Shown: positions 8,283 to 17,949 of the stretch, one piece after another | Layout of the letters: each line of letters begins with the position of its first letter | Numbering within the stretch: position 1 is the first letter of the stretch | Assembly (NCBI GenBank): GCA_964433635.1 | Contig: CAYSSG010000007.1 | Location: forward strand, 1-64,000 | Length of the DNA stretch: 64,000 bases | Source: CAYSSG01 sp964433635 | GTDB lineage: Bacteria; Atribacterota; Phoenicimicrobiia; Phoenicimicrobiales; Stramentimicrobiaceae | Direction: 5' to 3' | Program-made: the position numbers and the translations under genes | Notes under the pieces: generated by a model | What the model was told of the DNA's origin: nothing | Database searches by the model: none | What the model saw: only the letters and a program-made list of their open reading frames with translations

Positions 8283-9629
8283 ATGGGCTTGAGAGTTACG
8301 GGTGTAAGATTTAATCAGCATGATATCGAATTTTTAATTGGTTTTGCCAAGGCTGGAGACCTCTTAAGACAAAGCAGGACCGATGAGTGGAGTCCTACCA
8401 ATTCCAAAGGTTACCAGCGAGAGATTATCGAAAGAAGGGCAAAAGAATTTGGCAATTTTGTTGCTAAAAACGGGATATCTCCCAATGCCGTTTTATTAAA
8501 TATCAGGGATGCGGATATGAATAGCATCAAGAGAATTACGGAAAATGTATTCGAGGTTCCCGCAGATATACCACTGTGGATTGTCGACGGGCAGCACCGG
8601 TTAAAAGGCTTAGCGTATGCCGGGGAAAACCATCCTGAACTTCTGGATATTAATATCCCCATTGTGCTGATGAACTTAAAATCCCGCGATCCGGATTTGG
8701 CCAGAAACCAGGAAGCTACCCAGTTCCTTATTATTAATAAAACCCAGAAAGGAGTACGTTCTGATTTAGCCGAACGTATTCTGGCTCAAGCCGAAGAAAT
8801 AAATAAACAGTATGAAGATCTGGACATACCAACCTTTTTAAGAAGAGGCAGATCAGATATGAATCAAAAACAGATAGCATCCAAGATAGAAGAAACCAGG
8901 AAAGAGAATATTCCCCAATATAACAGAGAGAGTTTCAAAAAGAAAGATGCAATAGAATACAGTAATGAAGCCTATGTGGATTATCAAGAATATAATCATT
9001 CGACTACACGCGATGATACCAGACAGAATATCCTTCCCAGTAACCTAAAGAGGGAATTGCGCTGGAAACCCCGGGCAGTCCGCATTTCTGATGCCTTGAA
9101 TAACCGCCCGGATTCTCCGCTGCAGGGTAGAATGAAATTACCCAACGCTCGTCCCCGGGGTACCACCTTCAGCCAGGTCTCCATGGTCAGTTCGCTGAAA
9201 AATGTCTTAAGTGCAGCTCCTTTTTCTCGTTTAAGCGATGATGAACTGGCTTCCGTTCTGATCAATTTTTGGAAGGCATTTAAAGCGCTTTGTCCGGAAC
9301 CCTTCCAGGAAGTGGAAAGAAAACAGAGGGCTGATGATTATGTGCTGCTGAAAACCACAGGAATATTTGTCATACCCAAACTATTAGTGGGAATTGATCC
9401 CTATCTTCCACGGAAACAAGGGATGGCTATCTATACTGTTGAGATCTTCAAGCAATTCTTGTCCCTTGCTGGTGAGCTGATGAAATCCAGCTTCTGGCGT
9501 TCAGCAGGCCTGGGGACTGCCGGTGCCTTTGGGACTGGCCAGAAGAGTTTTTCCCATATCGCCCGGATGATGATCAAACAAATGATCACGAAGGGAGATG
9601 ATCAGGGAAAGCAAAAGGTGATTCTATAA
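8283..9629 (+). CDS. DGQHR-domain protein (DndB-like/ParB-sulfiredoxin fold)
   Basis: A 448-residue protein carrying the family signature DGQHR at 102-106 in the context LWIVDGQHRLKGL, followed by INKTQKGVRSDLAER. DGQHR proteins include DndB, which acts with DNA phosphorothioation systems, and many uncharacterised members in genomic islands and defence neighbourhoods. They share a fold with ParB CTPases/nucleases, but the catalytic activity of most is unknown. The start is ATG 8283 with GGAGG at 8269-8273. No dnd genes, methylase or nuclease accompany it; the next gene, 21 bp away, is an ARPP-1 protein, so the two probably form a bicistron driven by the consensus promoter. Whether this is defence, DNA modification or stress related cannot be told from sequence. 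Confidence 0.85.
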   Translation: MGLRVTGVRFNQHDIEFLIGFAKAGDLLRQSRTDEWSPTNSKGYQREIIERRAKEFGNFVAKNGISPNAVLLNIRDADMNSIKRITENVFEVPADIPLWIVDGQHRLKGLAYAGENHPELLDINIPIVLMNLKSRDPDLARNQEATQFLIINKTQKGVRSDLAERILAQAEEINKQYEDLDIPTFLRRGRSDMNQKQIASKIEETRKENIPQYNRESFKKKDAIEYSNEAYVDYQEYNHSTTRDDTRQNILPSNLKRELRWKPRAVRISDALNNRPDSPLQGRMKLPNARPRGTTFSQVSMVSSLKNVLSAAPFSRLSDDELASVLINFWKAFKALCPEPFQEVERKQRADDYVLLKTTGIFVIPKLLVGIDPYLPRKQGMAIYTVEIFKQFLSLAGELMKSSFWRSAGLGTAGAFGTGQKSFSHIARMMIKQMITKGDDQGKQKVIL

Positions 9630-9650
9630 TCTATTATGAGGAAGTGAAAA

Positions 9651-10643
9651 GTGATGGAAACGATAATCAGCAATTTTATTGCACAGATCCGCTTTGGAGA
9701 GGTAGTAAGTTTTCAGAATATGCAGGTCATTCCTCTTTTTTCGGGTCAAAAAGAAGATCTGGTGTACTTAACTTTAAAAGAGGCCCTGGAAAAAAGGTAT
9801 TTATTGATACAGGAGGTCAGTAAGGGAGGTTCGGTGCCGGATCTGAAGGTGACTAATCAGGCAGATATTCCAGTACTGCTCCTGGATGGAGAGGAGTTAG
9901 CGGGAGCCAAACAGAACCGGGTATTAAATACCACCATCCTGGTACAGGCAAAGTCAGAAATGATCATCCCGGTCAGCTGTACCGAGCAGGGCAGATGGTC
10001 TTATAAGACCAATCATTTCTATGATTCTGAAATTGTTTCTCCTGTTTTCCTGCGAGCCAGGAAAGCCTCTTCTATAAATGCTTCCTTAAAGCAGAACAAG
10101 ACATTTTGCTCTGACCAAGGTGCTGTCTGGGATAGTGTGGCTTTCTTAAGAAATAAAGCGAAAGTTGAGTCAGCGACCGGGGCGATGAAGGATGTCTTTG
10201 AACAGAAAAAGGAGACTCTGGAGGACTATATCAAGGCCTTCAGGCTCGTGCCTTCCCAGAGGGGAATCCTGGTCTTTGTGGATGGTGAGGTTGCAGGATG
10301 GGATATTCTCTCTCGCGGGGAATCTTTTCAGGTACTGTTTCCCAAGCTGATTAAGAGTTATGCCATGGATGCCTTAATCAAAGATCAGAAAAAGATTATC
10401 CTTTCCCGGAATCCTGAAGAGGAAGCCAGGCTTTTTTTGGAGGGAATAAAAGATTGCCGGGAAGAGAAATATCCTTCTACCGGGTTGGGAGAAGATTTTC
10501 GCTTTGAGGGTTCGGACAAGGTCGGCTCGGCACTGGTAGTTGAGAAGCAGGTCATTCACATGGCCTTTTTCAGGATGAATAAGGAAGAACAGACCGGCCG
10601 GATGTCCGGGTATGAAAGAAGAAGAGGATACCGTATCTACTAG
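9651..10643 (+). CDS. ARPP-1 domain protein
   Basis: 330 residues matching, as I recall it, the ARPP-1 family (ARG- and rhodanese-phosphatase-associated protein). Diagnostic segments are LLLDGEELAGAKQNRVLNTTILV around 80-105, SCTEQGRW near 120 and a C-terminal part with RGILVFVDGEVAGWD. The family is named for its genomic links to ADP-ribosylglycohydrolases and phosphatases; its biochemical role is not established. It is soluble, with no signal peptide. GTG 9651 lies 9 nt and ATG 9654 12 nt behind GAGG (9638-9641), so either could start it. It is the second gene of a probable bicistron with the DGQHR protein. A decayed ADP-ribosylglycohydrolase fragment occurs elsewhere in the window, at 61.6 kb. 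Confidence 0.75.
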   Translation: MMETIISNFIAQIRFGEVVSFQNMQVIPLFSGQKEDLVYLTLKEALEKRYLLIQEVSKGGSVPDLKVTNQADIPVLLLDGEELAGAKQNRVLNTTILVQAKSEMIIPVSCTEQGRWSYKTNHFYDSEIVSPVFLRARKASSINASLKQNKTFCSDQGAVWDSVAFLRNKAKVESATGAMKDVFEQKKETLEDYIKAFRLVPSQRGILVFVDGEVAGWDILSRGESFQVLFPKLIKSYAMDALIKDQKKIILSRNPEEEARLFLEGIKDCREEKYPSTGLGEDFRFEGSDKVGSALVVEKQVIHMAFFRMNKEEQTGRMSGYERRRGYRIY

Positions 10644-10804
10644 CGTCCCATATAAAATATTTAATCCGGGCTATTTAATTGATTGTTACCGTTATCATTT
10701 TGGTTTTTATTTTCAATAGGATTCCATAGAAGATAGGGCAATAGAAGATGTAAAATGGTGCAGGGATTCTGTTAACACAATAACTAGAAAGAAGGGTAGA
10801 ACAG

Positions 10805-11998
10805 ATGAACAAATATAATTTTGATCAGATTATCTCACGAAAGGGTACGTACAGTGCTAAGTGGCAGGGATATGAGAGGAAGTTCCCCGGCTATGATGTG
10901 GAAGGTGCCTTGTGCATGTGGGTAGCAGACATGGATTTTCTCTGTCCCGAAGAGGTCATTTCAGCTGTCGTCAACAGAGCAAAGCATGGTATCTATGGTT
11001 ACACCTCAGAAGATGCCGTTGATGCATTTAAAGAGGCAGCTTCCGGCTGGTTTGCCAGGCATTATGGGCTGAAAACAAATGTTGAGTGGATGCTATTTAT
11101 AAGCGGAGTTGTCCCATCGATCAATGCGGCTATTCAGGAATTTACTGAACCGGAAGATGGTGTGATCATACAGCAGCCTGTTTATTATCCTTTTAACGAA
11201 GCGATCAGAGATTGCGGCAGGACGATCAGGGTGAATCAGCTTATTGAGAAAGATGGCTATTATGAAATGGATTTTGAAAACCTGGAGAAATTGGTAAAGG
11301 AAGAGAGAACCAAACTGATCATTTTATGCAGCCCTCATAATCCGGTTGGGCGGGTTTGGACAAAAGATGAGCTCATTCGCCTGGGCAGGATTTGCTGTGA
11401 AAATGGTGTTTTAATCTATTCTGATGAGATTCATGCCGATTTTATCATGAAAGGGAGTAAATTTGTTTCTGCAGGAACCCTGTCTGCTGATACCACTGAT
11501 AACCTCATTTTATCCTTTGCTCCCAGCAAAACATTTAACATAGCCGGCCTGTGTACCTCTGTTATTGTTATTCCGAATAAGAAGATCAGAGAGCGAATGA
11601 AAAAGAGAATAACAATGAACAGCTACCCTGACGCTAATGTATTTGGCCCCATTGCAGGAGAAGCTGCCTACCGCTATGGTGATGACTATATAAAGGAATT
11701 AAAAGAGTATATCGAATCAAATTTTGATTACGCAGCAGCATATAGTAAAGAATATCTGCAGGGAATAAGAATAACAAAGCCCGAAGGAACTTATCTGGCC
11801 TGGGTGGATTTTAGAGATACCGGGATGAGCAACAAAGAGATTAATTCCTTTGTATTGGAAAAAGCAAAGATAGCAGTAGACCCCGGAGAGTGGTTTGGTG
11901 CCGGAGGGGAAGGATTTATCAGAATGAATTTTGCCTGTCCCGAGTCCATGGTAGACGAAGCCATGGAAAGATTAAAAAAAGCACAGAACTATGTCTGA
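10805..11998 (+). CDS. patB: PatB/MalY-family PLP-dependent C-S lyase (cystathionine beta-lyase type)
   Basis: A 397-residue fold-type I PLP enzyme. MWVADMDF near 36-43 and IYGYTS near 62-67 are hallmarks of the MalY/PatB group. PHNPVGRVW near 178 and SDEIHADF near 205 contact PLP and the phosphate; the Schiff-base lysine is Lys242 in APSKTFNIAGL. Members cleave cystathionine or other cysteine S-conjugates to thiol, pyruvate and ammonia, or act as aminotransferases; E. coli MalY also moonlights in maltose regulation. The length is normal. It appears monocistronic and converges on the MMPL gene. No methionine-pathway genes are adjacent, so its physiological substrate stays open. Confidence 0.9.
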   Translation: MNKYNFDQIISRKGTYSAKWQGYERKFPGYDVEGALCMWVADMDFLCPEEVISAVVNRAKHGIYGYTSEDAVDAFKEAASGWFARHYGLKTNVEWMLFISGVVPSINAAIQEFTEPEDGVIIQQPVYYPFNEAIRDCGRTIRVNQLIEKDGYYEMDFENLEKLVKEERTKLIILCSPHNPVGRVWTKDELIRLGRICCENGVLIYSDEIHADFIMKGSKFVSAGTLSADTTDNLILSFAPSKTFNIAGLCTSVIVIPNKKIRERMKKRITMNSYPDANVFGPIAGEAAYRYGDDYIKELKEYIESNFDYAAAYSKEYLQGIRITKPEGTYLAWVDFRDTGMSNKEINSFVLEKAKIAVDPGEWFGAGGEGFIRMNFACPESMVDEAMERLKKAQNYV

Positions 11999-12128
11999 AG
12001 CATAGCTTGATAAATATAATTTTTAAAAACTCATTTGGATAGGGAGTAGGTATAAGCCTGGGTAGAACAGCACCATACCAGATAGGTGGAATTACCCAGA
12101 TTGTAGGTAGCGCTAATTCCAAAAACAC

Positions 12129-14894
12129 CTAGAATTTAATTTTATTCAATAGTATGGGTAATAATAGTAAAGTGTACACTACACTTATCAGCATGACACT
12201 GGAAATAAGTTTTCCAAAGATTGAAATCATTTCAATTTTTGAAAGGGATAAAACAATTAATCCTGCAGCTACAGATACAGAGTTGAAAACAATGGCACGA
12301 CCGGTTCCAGTCATCGTATTTTTCATCGCATCAATTCTATTATGTTTTCTTAATTCAAATTTGTATCGATTTATAAAATGAATGGTATAATCAATGCCGG
12401 CTCCAATAGCCACACTGGCCACCATCATGGTACCGATATTCAGAGAGATTTTTACTATCCCCATAACACCAAAGGAAGTGAGTATGGTGAGTATAATTGG
12501 TACCATTGCGATAAATCCAATCCAGATAGATCCAAACTGTAAAGCTAATAATATAAATACCGCAACAAAAGCAGTCAACATACTTTTGATTTGTCCCTGA
12601 TAAACACTATCATTGACACGATTGGTGATGACCGGCATGCCTGTCAAACTAAAAGAAGAAGAAATTTCGCCATCTGAATCAGGAACATAAACATAATCAT
12701 CAGTTAGATACCAGAGATAGTCGGCATCATCTTGACTCAGTTTTAAATGAGATAGATTGACTATCTGCTCCTGGGCATACTGTATTTTCTCTCGTTCACC
12801 GGCAATAGCAATAGAACTATCAATGACATCTTGCAGGTACTCAGCATCATATCCTGAAATTCCCATCTGTTCAATCACATCTTCTATAAAGAGCGAATCA
12901 TCAAGATTGGATTGAAGATAATGAGAAATAACAGGTTGTATTTCAGCAGATGTTATATCAAAATCCTCTAATTCTAATGAGGATAATTTGATTATTTCTT
13001 CTATGAATTTCTCATCTGACTGGACGAATTCTATATCAGCAAGTCCGGCAATTCGGATAAGCTCTCTTTTTAATCCTTCTGCCTGTGTCTGGTTAAATTC
13101 CATTCCATTTGCCTGCCAGGAACTAATCATCTCCTCTGCAATATAGGGATAATACTGCTCTTTTTCCTCAGAGGATAATTGGCTCATGTCAATTTCTTTG
13201 ACTGTTTTTGGTATCTGCTGGATAAATTTTTCGACTTCCTGGATGGATTGCTCAACAACCAAAGAAGTCATCTCTCTTGAACGTACTTGCAGGACAGTGC
13301 TTTGGTCATCATCTTTTATCATAGAATCAACAAATTCATTTCCTTCGGCAAAAAACCAGAGATTATCTATTTTACCTGGGTTGGCGGGAATAATCTTCTT
13401 ATTTTCCATTACTTCATTAAGTTGTGTCAGGAAGATGCTGATCGAAGTCGGCTGAGAAAGAGAGGGCAATCTTTTGGCAAAATTTTGAATTTTATCAATG
13501 CTTCTTAATATATAAGGATGTTTGACATTTTCTGCCTCGGTATAGACATATAGAAAATCAACGCCTCCGAATTTTTCTTTAAAGTAATCCATACTTTTTG
13601 TAATTGGATTATTCAAGCCCAACCGAGCTTCGATAGATGAGTCAGGTTTTACTTGAGTCACATAAAATCCTGAAATAATAACAATAACGATAATAATACT
13701 AATAATCAAAGCCTTTTTCCGGACAATTGAATTTCCTAAAAAATTAAGAAAACGGGTTATCAGGTCTTCCGAAAGATGAGAAAAATTTTCCGGCACCTTC
13801 TTTGGTGCAAAGACATTAAAAATTGCCCCAAGTAAAAAAATAACCAGGAGGAATGCTACAAAAATTCCGATCGTGGCAAAAATCCCGAATTCGGTCATCG
13901 GTATAATGATAGCAGTAACCAGGGAAGCAAAACCAGCCATCGTAGTTAAAGCACTCATCATAATAGGAACAACGGAATATTCTATTGCTTTTTCAATAGC
14001 CTTTTCGGGAGCAAAGTTTTGTCTTTCTTCATAGTATCGGCTGATAAAATGAATGCCATATGCTGTTACCAGGGAGAGCATAACTACCGGAATCACTGAT
14101 ATAATGATTGTTACCGTTTTGCCGGAGGCAGCAATTGCTCCCAACAGTAAGAGAGAAGAAAGAATTGCAACCAGCGCGGGAAAGATTGTTCCCTGAATAG
14201 TTCGAAAACTATAATATAGAAGAGCAAGAATAACAATAGCTGCAATGATTACCAAAGACATATTATCAGTAGCCATTTCAGTTATTTGCGCATCCATAAT
14301 TGGATAACCATGGTATTCAACTTTAAGTGCATTTTCTACATTTTCATTTACAATTCTCTCAATTTCATTTTTCAGTAAGGTTCCATTCATATCTGGAACT
14401 GATTCAGCCATTAAAAGAGCTGCCTGGCTATCTGGTGATAGATATGAACCCCGGATTAATTCGTCTTCAAACGCATCTTTTTCCAGTTGTCGAGCTTCCC
14501 GTTCTGTTTCCGGGAAAACCTCTACAAATTCTCTCACTTCAATGCCAAAATCGGTGGCGATAATCTTTGGCATGTTTAAGAAGGAATTTACCGAAGTGAT
14601 ATAATCAGATTTTTCCAGTTGTTCGGAAATATATTTAAAGTTTTGTAAGTTTTCTAATTTAAATAAGTCATCGTATTCTATGGCAATTAGCGTTATATTC
14701 TTATCATCTCTACCAAACTTTTCTGAAATTTCCTCATAGAATTCTATTTCCGGATCACCTTCAGCGAGGTATTCAGTGATATCATCATCTACTACCAGGT
14801 TTTTAATTTGGGAGATACTTAATACACTTAATATGATTGTAACAATCATGATTAATTTAGAATGTTTTCTAATAAAATGTGCCAGTTTGTTCAT
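12129..14894 (-). CDS. RND superfamily exporter (MMPL/HAE3 type)
   Basis: A 921-residue inner-membrane transporter. It has the RND layout: one TM helix near 13-30, a large extracytoplasmic loop starting with the DDDITEYL motif, five TMs in a sterol-sensing-like block (about 212-365), TM7 near 394-412, a second large loop, and the last five TMs (about 768-915). The two halves are internal duplicates. Single-gene MMPL/HAE3 exporters use the proton gradient to move lipids, hopanoids or hydrophobic compounds. It is transcribed with the TetR gene 29 bp upstream, so expression is probably ligand-induced. No membrane-fusion protein or outer-membrane channel is adjacent. Cargo unknown. Confidence 0.9.
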   Translation of the reverse strand: MNKLAHFIRKHSKLIMIVTIILSVLSISQIKNLVVDDDITEYLAEGDPEIEFYEEISEKFGRDDKNITLIAIEYDDLFKLENLQNFKYISEQLEKSDYITSVNSFLNMPKIIATDFGIEVREFVEVFPETEREARQLEKDAFEDELIRGSYLSPDSQAALLMAESVPDMNGTLLKNEIERIVNENVENALKVEYHGYPIMDAQITEMATDNMSLVIIAAIVILALLYYSFRTIQGTIFPALVAILSSLLLLGAIAASGKTVTIIISVIPVVMLSLVTAYGIHFISRYYEERQNFAPEKAIEKAIEYSVVPIMMSALTTMAGFASLVTAIIIPMTEFGIFATIGIFVAFLLVIFLLGAIFNVFAPKKVPENFSHLSEDLITRFLNFLGNSIVRKKALIISIIIVIVIISGFYVTQVKPDSSIEARLGLNNPITKSMDYFKEKFGGVDFLYVYTEAENVKHPYILRSIDKIQNFAKRLPSLSQPTSISIFLTQLNEVMENKKIIPANPGKIDNLWFFAEGNEFVDSMIKDDDQSTVLQVRSREMTSLVVEQSIQEVEKFIQQIPKTVKEIDMSQLSSEEKEQYYPYIAEEMISSWQANGMEFNQTQAEGLKRELIRIAGLADIEFVQSDEKFIEEIIKLSSLELEDFDITSAEIQPVISHYLQSNLDDSLFIEDVIEQMGISGYDAEYLQDVIDSSIAIAGEREKIQYAQEQIVNLSHLKLSQDDADYLWYLTDDYVYVPDSDGEISSSFSLTGMPVITNRVNDSVYQGQIKSMLTAFVAVFILLALQFGSIWIGFIAMVPIILTILTSFGVMGIVKISLNIGTMMVASVAIGAGIDYTIHFINRYKFELRKHNRIDAMKNTMTGTGRAIVFNSVSVAAGLIVLSLSKIEMISIFGKLISSVMLISVVYTLLLLPILLNKIKF

Positions 14895-14923
14895 GTAGTC
14901 TACTCCAGTTTTGTGAATAAGAA

Positions 14924-15526
14924 TTAAGGAATATTATTTTTTGATTTTATAATTCCAGAGATGATAAATTTGGACAACATGTCAATAACTTCCTCAGTTG
15001 AACAGGGAAGCCTGGATATTATCTCAGGATTTACAACAGATTGAATTGTATTTATGATTAATAAAATAATAATTTCAACATCGATATCGTCACGGATAAT
15101 ATCTTCTTTTTTTGCTTGATTAAGGAGTTCTCTCAGCTGATTATTAAACATTTTTTCTCGAAGATTGCTGATCTTTTGCCAGGCCTCTGGATTATTTTTT
15201 CTAATATCTTCAAAGGCGTGAATGCTGCATTTTGTAAGTTGCACTTGTATTAAAGATATCATTTGCTCTAATGAAGCAAGCCCCTTTATATTTTTACTGT
15301 TGATAATTTTGTTTATATTATCCTGAAATTCCTGAAAAAAATCATAGATCACGGCTTCTAATAAAATGTTTTTACTTTTATACAGCTGATAGAGCGTTCT
15401 CTTGCTCATACTAATCTCAGAAGCCAATTCATCCATGGTTACTTTGGAATAACCAAAGCTAAAGAATAGTTTTCTTGCACCTGAAAGTACTTTTTTTCTC
15501 ATAAAATTTTGTTGATCTTTTGACAT
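14924..15526 (-). CDS. TetR/AcrR-family transcriptional repressor
   Basis: A 200-residue regulator. The N-terminal helix-turn-helix (about 20-55) reads FSFGYSKVTMDELA..MSKRTLYQLYKSKN, typical of TetR; the all-helical C-terminal domain is the ligand-binding and dimerisation part. It is the first gene of a two-gene minus-strand operon with the RND exporter and most likely represses that operon until its ligand, possibly the exporter cargo, binds. A candidate operator lies 20 bp upstream of its start. Confidence 0.9.
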   Translation of the reverse strand: MSKDQQNFMRKKVLSGARKLFFSFGYSKVTMDELASEISMSKRTLYQLYKSKNILLEAVIYDFFQEFQDNINKIINSKNIKGLASLEQMISLIQVQLTKCSIHAFEDIRKNNPEAWQKISNLREKMFNNQLRELLNQAKKEDIIRDDIDVEIIILLIINTIQSVVNPEIISRLPCSTEEVIDMLSKFIISGIIKSKNNIP

Positions 15527-15546
15527 TTTAACCTTAAGATATTGCT

Positions 15547-15563
15547 AAAACTTATATCGTTTT
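15547..15563. promoter_or_regulatory. Candidate TetR operator
   Basis: AAAAC-ttatatc-GTTTT is a perfect 5-7-5 inverted repeat, 17 nt in all, 21 bp before the TetR start on the minus strand. TetR proteins typically bind 15-20 bp palindromes at their own promoter. The rest of the gap to the divergent hydrolase at 15804 shows nothing clear. Confidence 0.35.
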
Positions 15564-15803
15564 TTTAGTTTACTTCTTATTTTAATCATATTCCATGCTC
15601 CATGTCAAATTTTTCGTTCAATTTTGAATTGATAAAGTCGTGGATCTATAACTGAAAGAAAACATCTTGTCTGATCAAGTTAAGTTTACCCTGATAGATA
15701 AGACAGTAGGAATGGTTATCTTGCCAAGCATTCTTCCAGAATCTATAATGAAAGAAAGAATGAACACAGCAAAATATTTTAAAATAAAGAGGGAGAAAAG
15801 AGC

Positions 15804-17234
15804 ATGAAAGAGATATGTATCATTCTGTTATTAAGTATTTTTACTATTGTTGCCCTGGGTAATCCGAGCAGTGCCTCTGAGTTGATGGGGATAGAAGGAA
15901 TCTGGGAGGGTAGGCTGCAGGTTCCCGGAACTGAGCTCAGCATTGTTTTTAGGATACAGGCAACGTCTGAGGGCAGCTTCACAGCTACCATAGATAGTCC
16001 GGACCAGGGAATAACCGGAATTCCGGTTGATGAAATTACCCTGAAAGATGATACTTTACGGCTGGAAGTAAGATCTATCGGAGGAATTTTTGAGGGGGAG
16101 GTCAGCAAAGATTTCTCAGGGATCAAAGGAGAATGGAGACAGTCCGGAGCATCTTTTCCTCTTTCGCTTCAGAGGATCGAAAAGGCAATAGAAATCATAA
16201 GACCCCAGGAACCGGAAAGGCCTTATCCTTATCTCGAGGAAGAGGTTAAGTATAAAAATTCAAAGGCCGGGCTTACCCTGGCAGGAACATTGACCTTACC
16301 CAACGAAAAAGGCTCTTTCCCTGCAGTTTTGCTCATTACCGGTTCCGGCCCGCAGGATCGGAATGAAACTGTTGCCGGTCACCGGCCGTTTTTGGTACTG
16401 GCAGATTACCTGACTCGGCAGGGAATTGCCGTGCTGAGAGTGGATGACCGGGGAGTCGGCGAATCTACTGGAGATTTTTCCCAGGCCACCAGCGAAGATT
16501 TTGCATCTGATGTACTGGCTGGCATTGAGTACCTCAAGACACGAGAGGAGATAAATTCCAAGCAGATCGGATTGATTGGTCACAGTGAAGGCGGCCTCAT
16601 TGCTCCCATGGTTGCAGTCCAATCCCCGGATGTAGCTTTCATTATTTTAATGGCCGGACCCGGATTGCCAGGAGAGGAAATTTTGTATCTGCAGAATGAA
16701 TTAATTTCCAGAGCCATGGGCATCAGCGAAGAGGAGATTGCCATGAATCATCTTTATAACAGAAGGATCTATTCCCTGGTAAAAGAAGAGAAAAATATAG
16801 ACATTCTGAAGGAAAAGCTTATTCAGGTGTTTGAAGAATACTTTGCCGGGCTTAGCGAGGAAGAAAAAGTCAGAATCGGTGACCCGGAACTATTTATGAA
16901 TGCCCAGATAGAAAGCTCATTATCTCCCTGGTTTAAATATTTTCTTACTTATGACCCTAAACCGACTTTAAGCAAGGTAAGCTGTCCGGTTCTTGCCATC
17001 AACGGAGAAAAGGATCTGCAGGTTCCCCCGCAAGAAAACCTCAAGGCGATTGAAGAAGCATTCATTGCAGGAGGCAACAAAGATTTTATGATAAAGGAAT
17101 TACCAGGCCTGAACCATATTTTCCAGAATGCTCAAACCGGATCCCCTGATGAATATGTCCGGATTGAAGAGACGATATCACCGGTAGCTTTGAAGCTGAT
17201 AGGTGATTGGATTTTAGAGCAGGTAAAAATGTGA
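15804..17234 (+). CDS. Secreted alpha/beta-fold hydrolase
   Basis: 476 residues. A Sec signal peptide (about 1-24, ending SSAS) is followed by a beta-rich N-terminal domain (25-130, beginning GIEGIWEGRL) often attached to this group, then the alpha/beta hydrolase domain. The triad is visible: nucleophile Ser261 in GHSEGG, Asp404 in NGEKDLQVP and His438 in GLNHIF. An oxyanion-region motif, ITGSGPQDRNE, lies near 178. Relatives are annotated as serine aminopeptidase S33-like or acyl esterases, and true substrates are mostly unknown. It should act outside the cytoplasmic membrane. The gene is divergent from TetR and 48 bp ahead of the TipAS gene, with which it could be cotranscribed. Confidence 0.88.
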   Translation: MKEICIILLLSIFTIVALGNPSSASELMGIEGIWEGRLQVPGTELSIVFRIQATSEGSFTATIDSPDQGITGIPVDEITLKDDTLRLEVRSIGGIFEGEVSKDFSGIKGEWRQSGASFPLSLQRIEKAIEIIRPQEPERPYPYLEEEVKYKNSKAGLTLAGTLTLPNEKGSFPAVLLITGSGPQDRNETVAGHRPFLVLADYLTRQGIAVLRVDDRGVGESTGDFSQATSEDFASDVLAGIEYLKTREEINSKQIGLIGHSEGGLIAPMVAVQSPDVAFIILMAGPGLPGEEILYLQNELISRAMGISEEEIAMNHLYNRRIYSLVKEEKNIDILKEKLIQVFEEYFAGLSEEEKVRIGDPELFMNAQIESSLSPWFKYFLTYDPKPTLSKVSCPVLAINGEKDLQVPPQENLKAIEEAFIAGGNKDFMIKELPGLNHIFQNAQTGSPDEYVRIEETISPVALKLIGDWILEQVKM

Positions 17235-17282
17235 AATCTGCCAGGAAACGATCCTTGAATGCCTAAAGAGAGGAGAATCATC

Positions 17283-17708
17283 ATGAGTCATGAGGAGAAA
17301 TTTGAAGAATATAAGAAAAAATTAATTCAGGAGAATGAGGAGAAATATGGGCAGAAAATAAGGCAGTTGTATGGGAAAGAAGCAGTCAAAAAATCCAATG
17401 AAAAGGTCAAGAATATGAATAAAGAAGAACATGAACATATGACGAAGATTGAAGATGCATTAATGGAGACCCTGCAGGCAGCCATGCAGACAGGTGAGCC
17501 TGCCGGTGAATTGGGACAAAAAGCAGCAGACTTGCATCGGCAATGGCTTTCCTTTTATTGGGGAAGTTACGATAAAGAGGCTCATGCCGGACTTGTCCGG
17601 ATGTATGTGGCTGATAAGCGATTTACCGAATATTATGATAAAAAACAACCGGGAACTGCAAAATTTTTAAGAGATGCGGTATTAGTCTATACTGGAATGA
17701 ACAAATAA
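17283..17708 (+). CDS. Stand-alone TipAS-domain protein
   Basis: A 141-residue helical protein matching the TipAS ligand-binding domain: EKFEEYKKKLIQENEEKYG at the start, then GEPAGELGQKAADLHRQWLSFYWGSYDKEAHAGL and the C-terminal FTEYYDKKQPGTAKFLRDAV. In Streptomyces TipA this domain traps thiopeptide antibiotics and is fused to a MerR DNA-binding domain. Here there is no DNA-binding part, so it may simply sequester a ligand. The start at 17283 has AGAGGAGAA at 17268-17276; an in-frame ATG at 17259 lacks such a site. Role unknown. Confidence 0.85.
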   Translation: MSHEEKFEEYKKKLIQENEEKYGQKIRQLYGKEAVKKSNEKVKNMNKEEHEHMTKIEDALMETLQAAMQTGEPAGELGQKAADLHRQWLSFYWGSYDKEAHAGLVRMYVADKRFTEYYDKKQPGTAKFLRDAVLVYTGMNK

Positions 17709-17832
17709 AGAAATATTTTTGTTAATATCTCATTCACGAGAGGCTTCCCGGGCTCTTTCTATATAGTAATGAAAGAAATCAGCCATATTAAAAGGTTTGA
17801 TTTTGACCAGTGGCTTTCCTCTGCTTTCTGGA

Positions 17833-17861
17833 TTGACAGGATAAAATTTGTAATGTATATT
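17833..17861 (+). promoter_or_regulatory. Sigma-70 promoter of the PerR-like gene
   Basis: TTGACA (17833-17838), 17-nt spacer, TATATT (17856-17861). Transcription should begin near 17868, inside the Per-box-like palindrome that follows, which would place the operator over the start site as in repression by PerR. Confidence 0.7.
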
Positions 17862-17864
17862 ATA

Positions 17865-17879
17865 TAATAATGATTACAA
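17865..17879. promoter_or_regulatory. Per-box-like operator
   Basis: TAATAATGATTACAA differs from the Bacillus Per box TTATAATNATTATAA at only two of 14 defined positions. It lies directly downstream of the -10 box and upstream of a Fur-family gene and katG, the standard arrangement for autoregulated, peroxide-sensing control. Confidence 0.65.
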
Positions 17880-17949
17880 ATATAGAATAATTATCAATAT
17901 ATGAGAAGGATTAAATACAATCTATTTATTTAAAGAATTATCAGACATA

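Noticed and set aside
11919..12128. Minus-strand ORF between patB and the RND exporter gene
   Set aside because: It overlaps the patB end, has no ribosome binding site and no family resemblance; the short inverted repeats there have no T-run.
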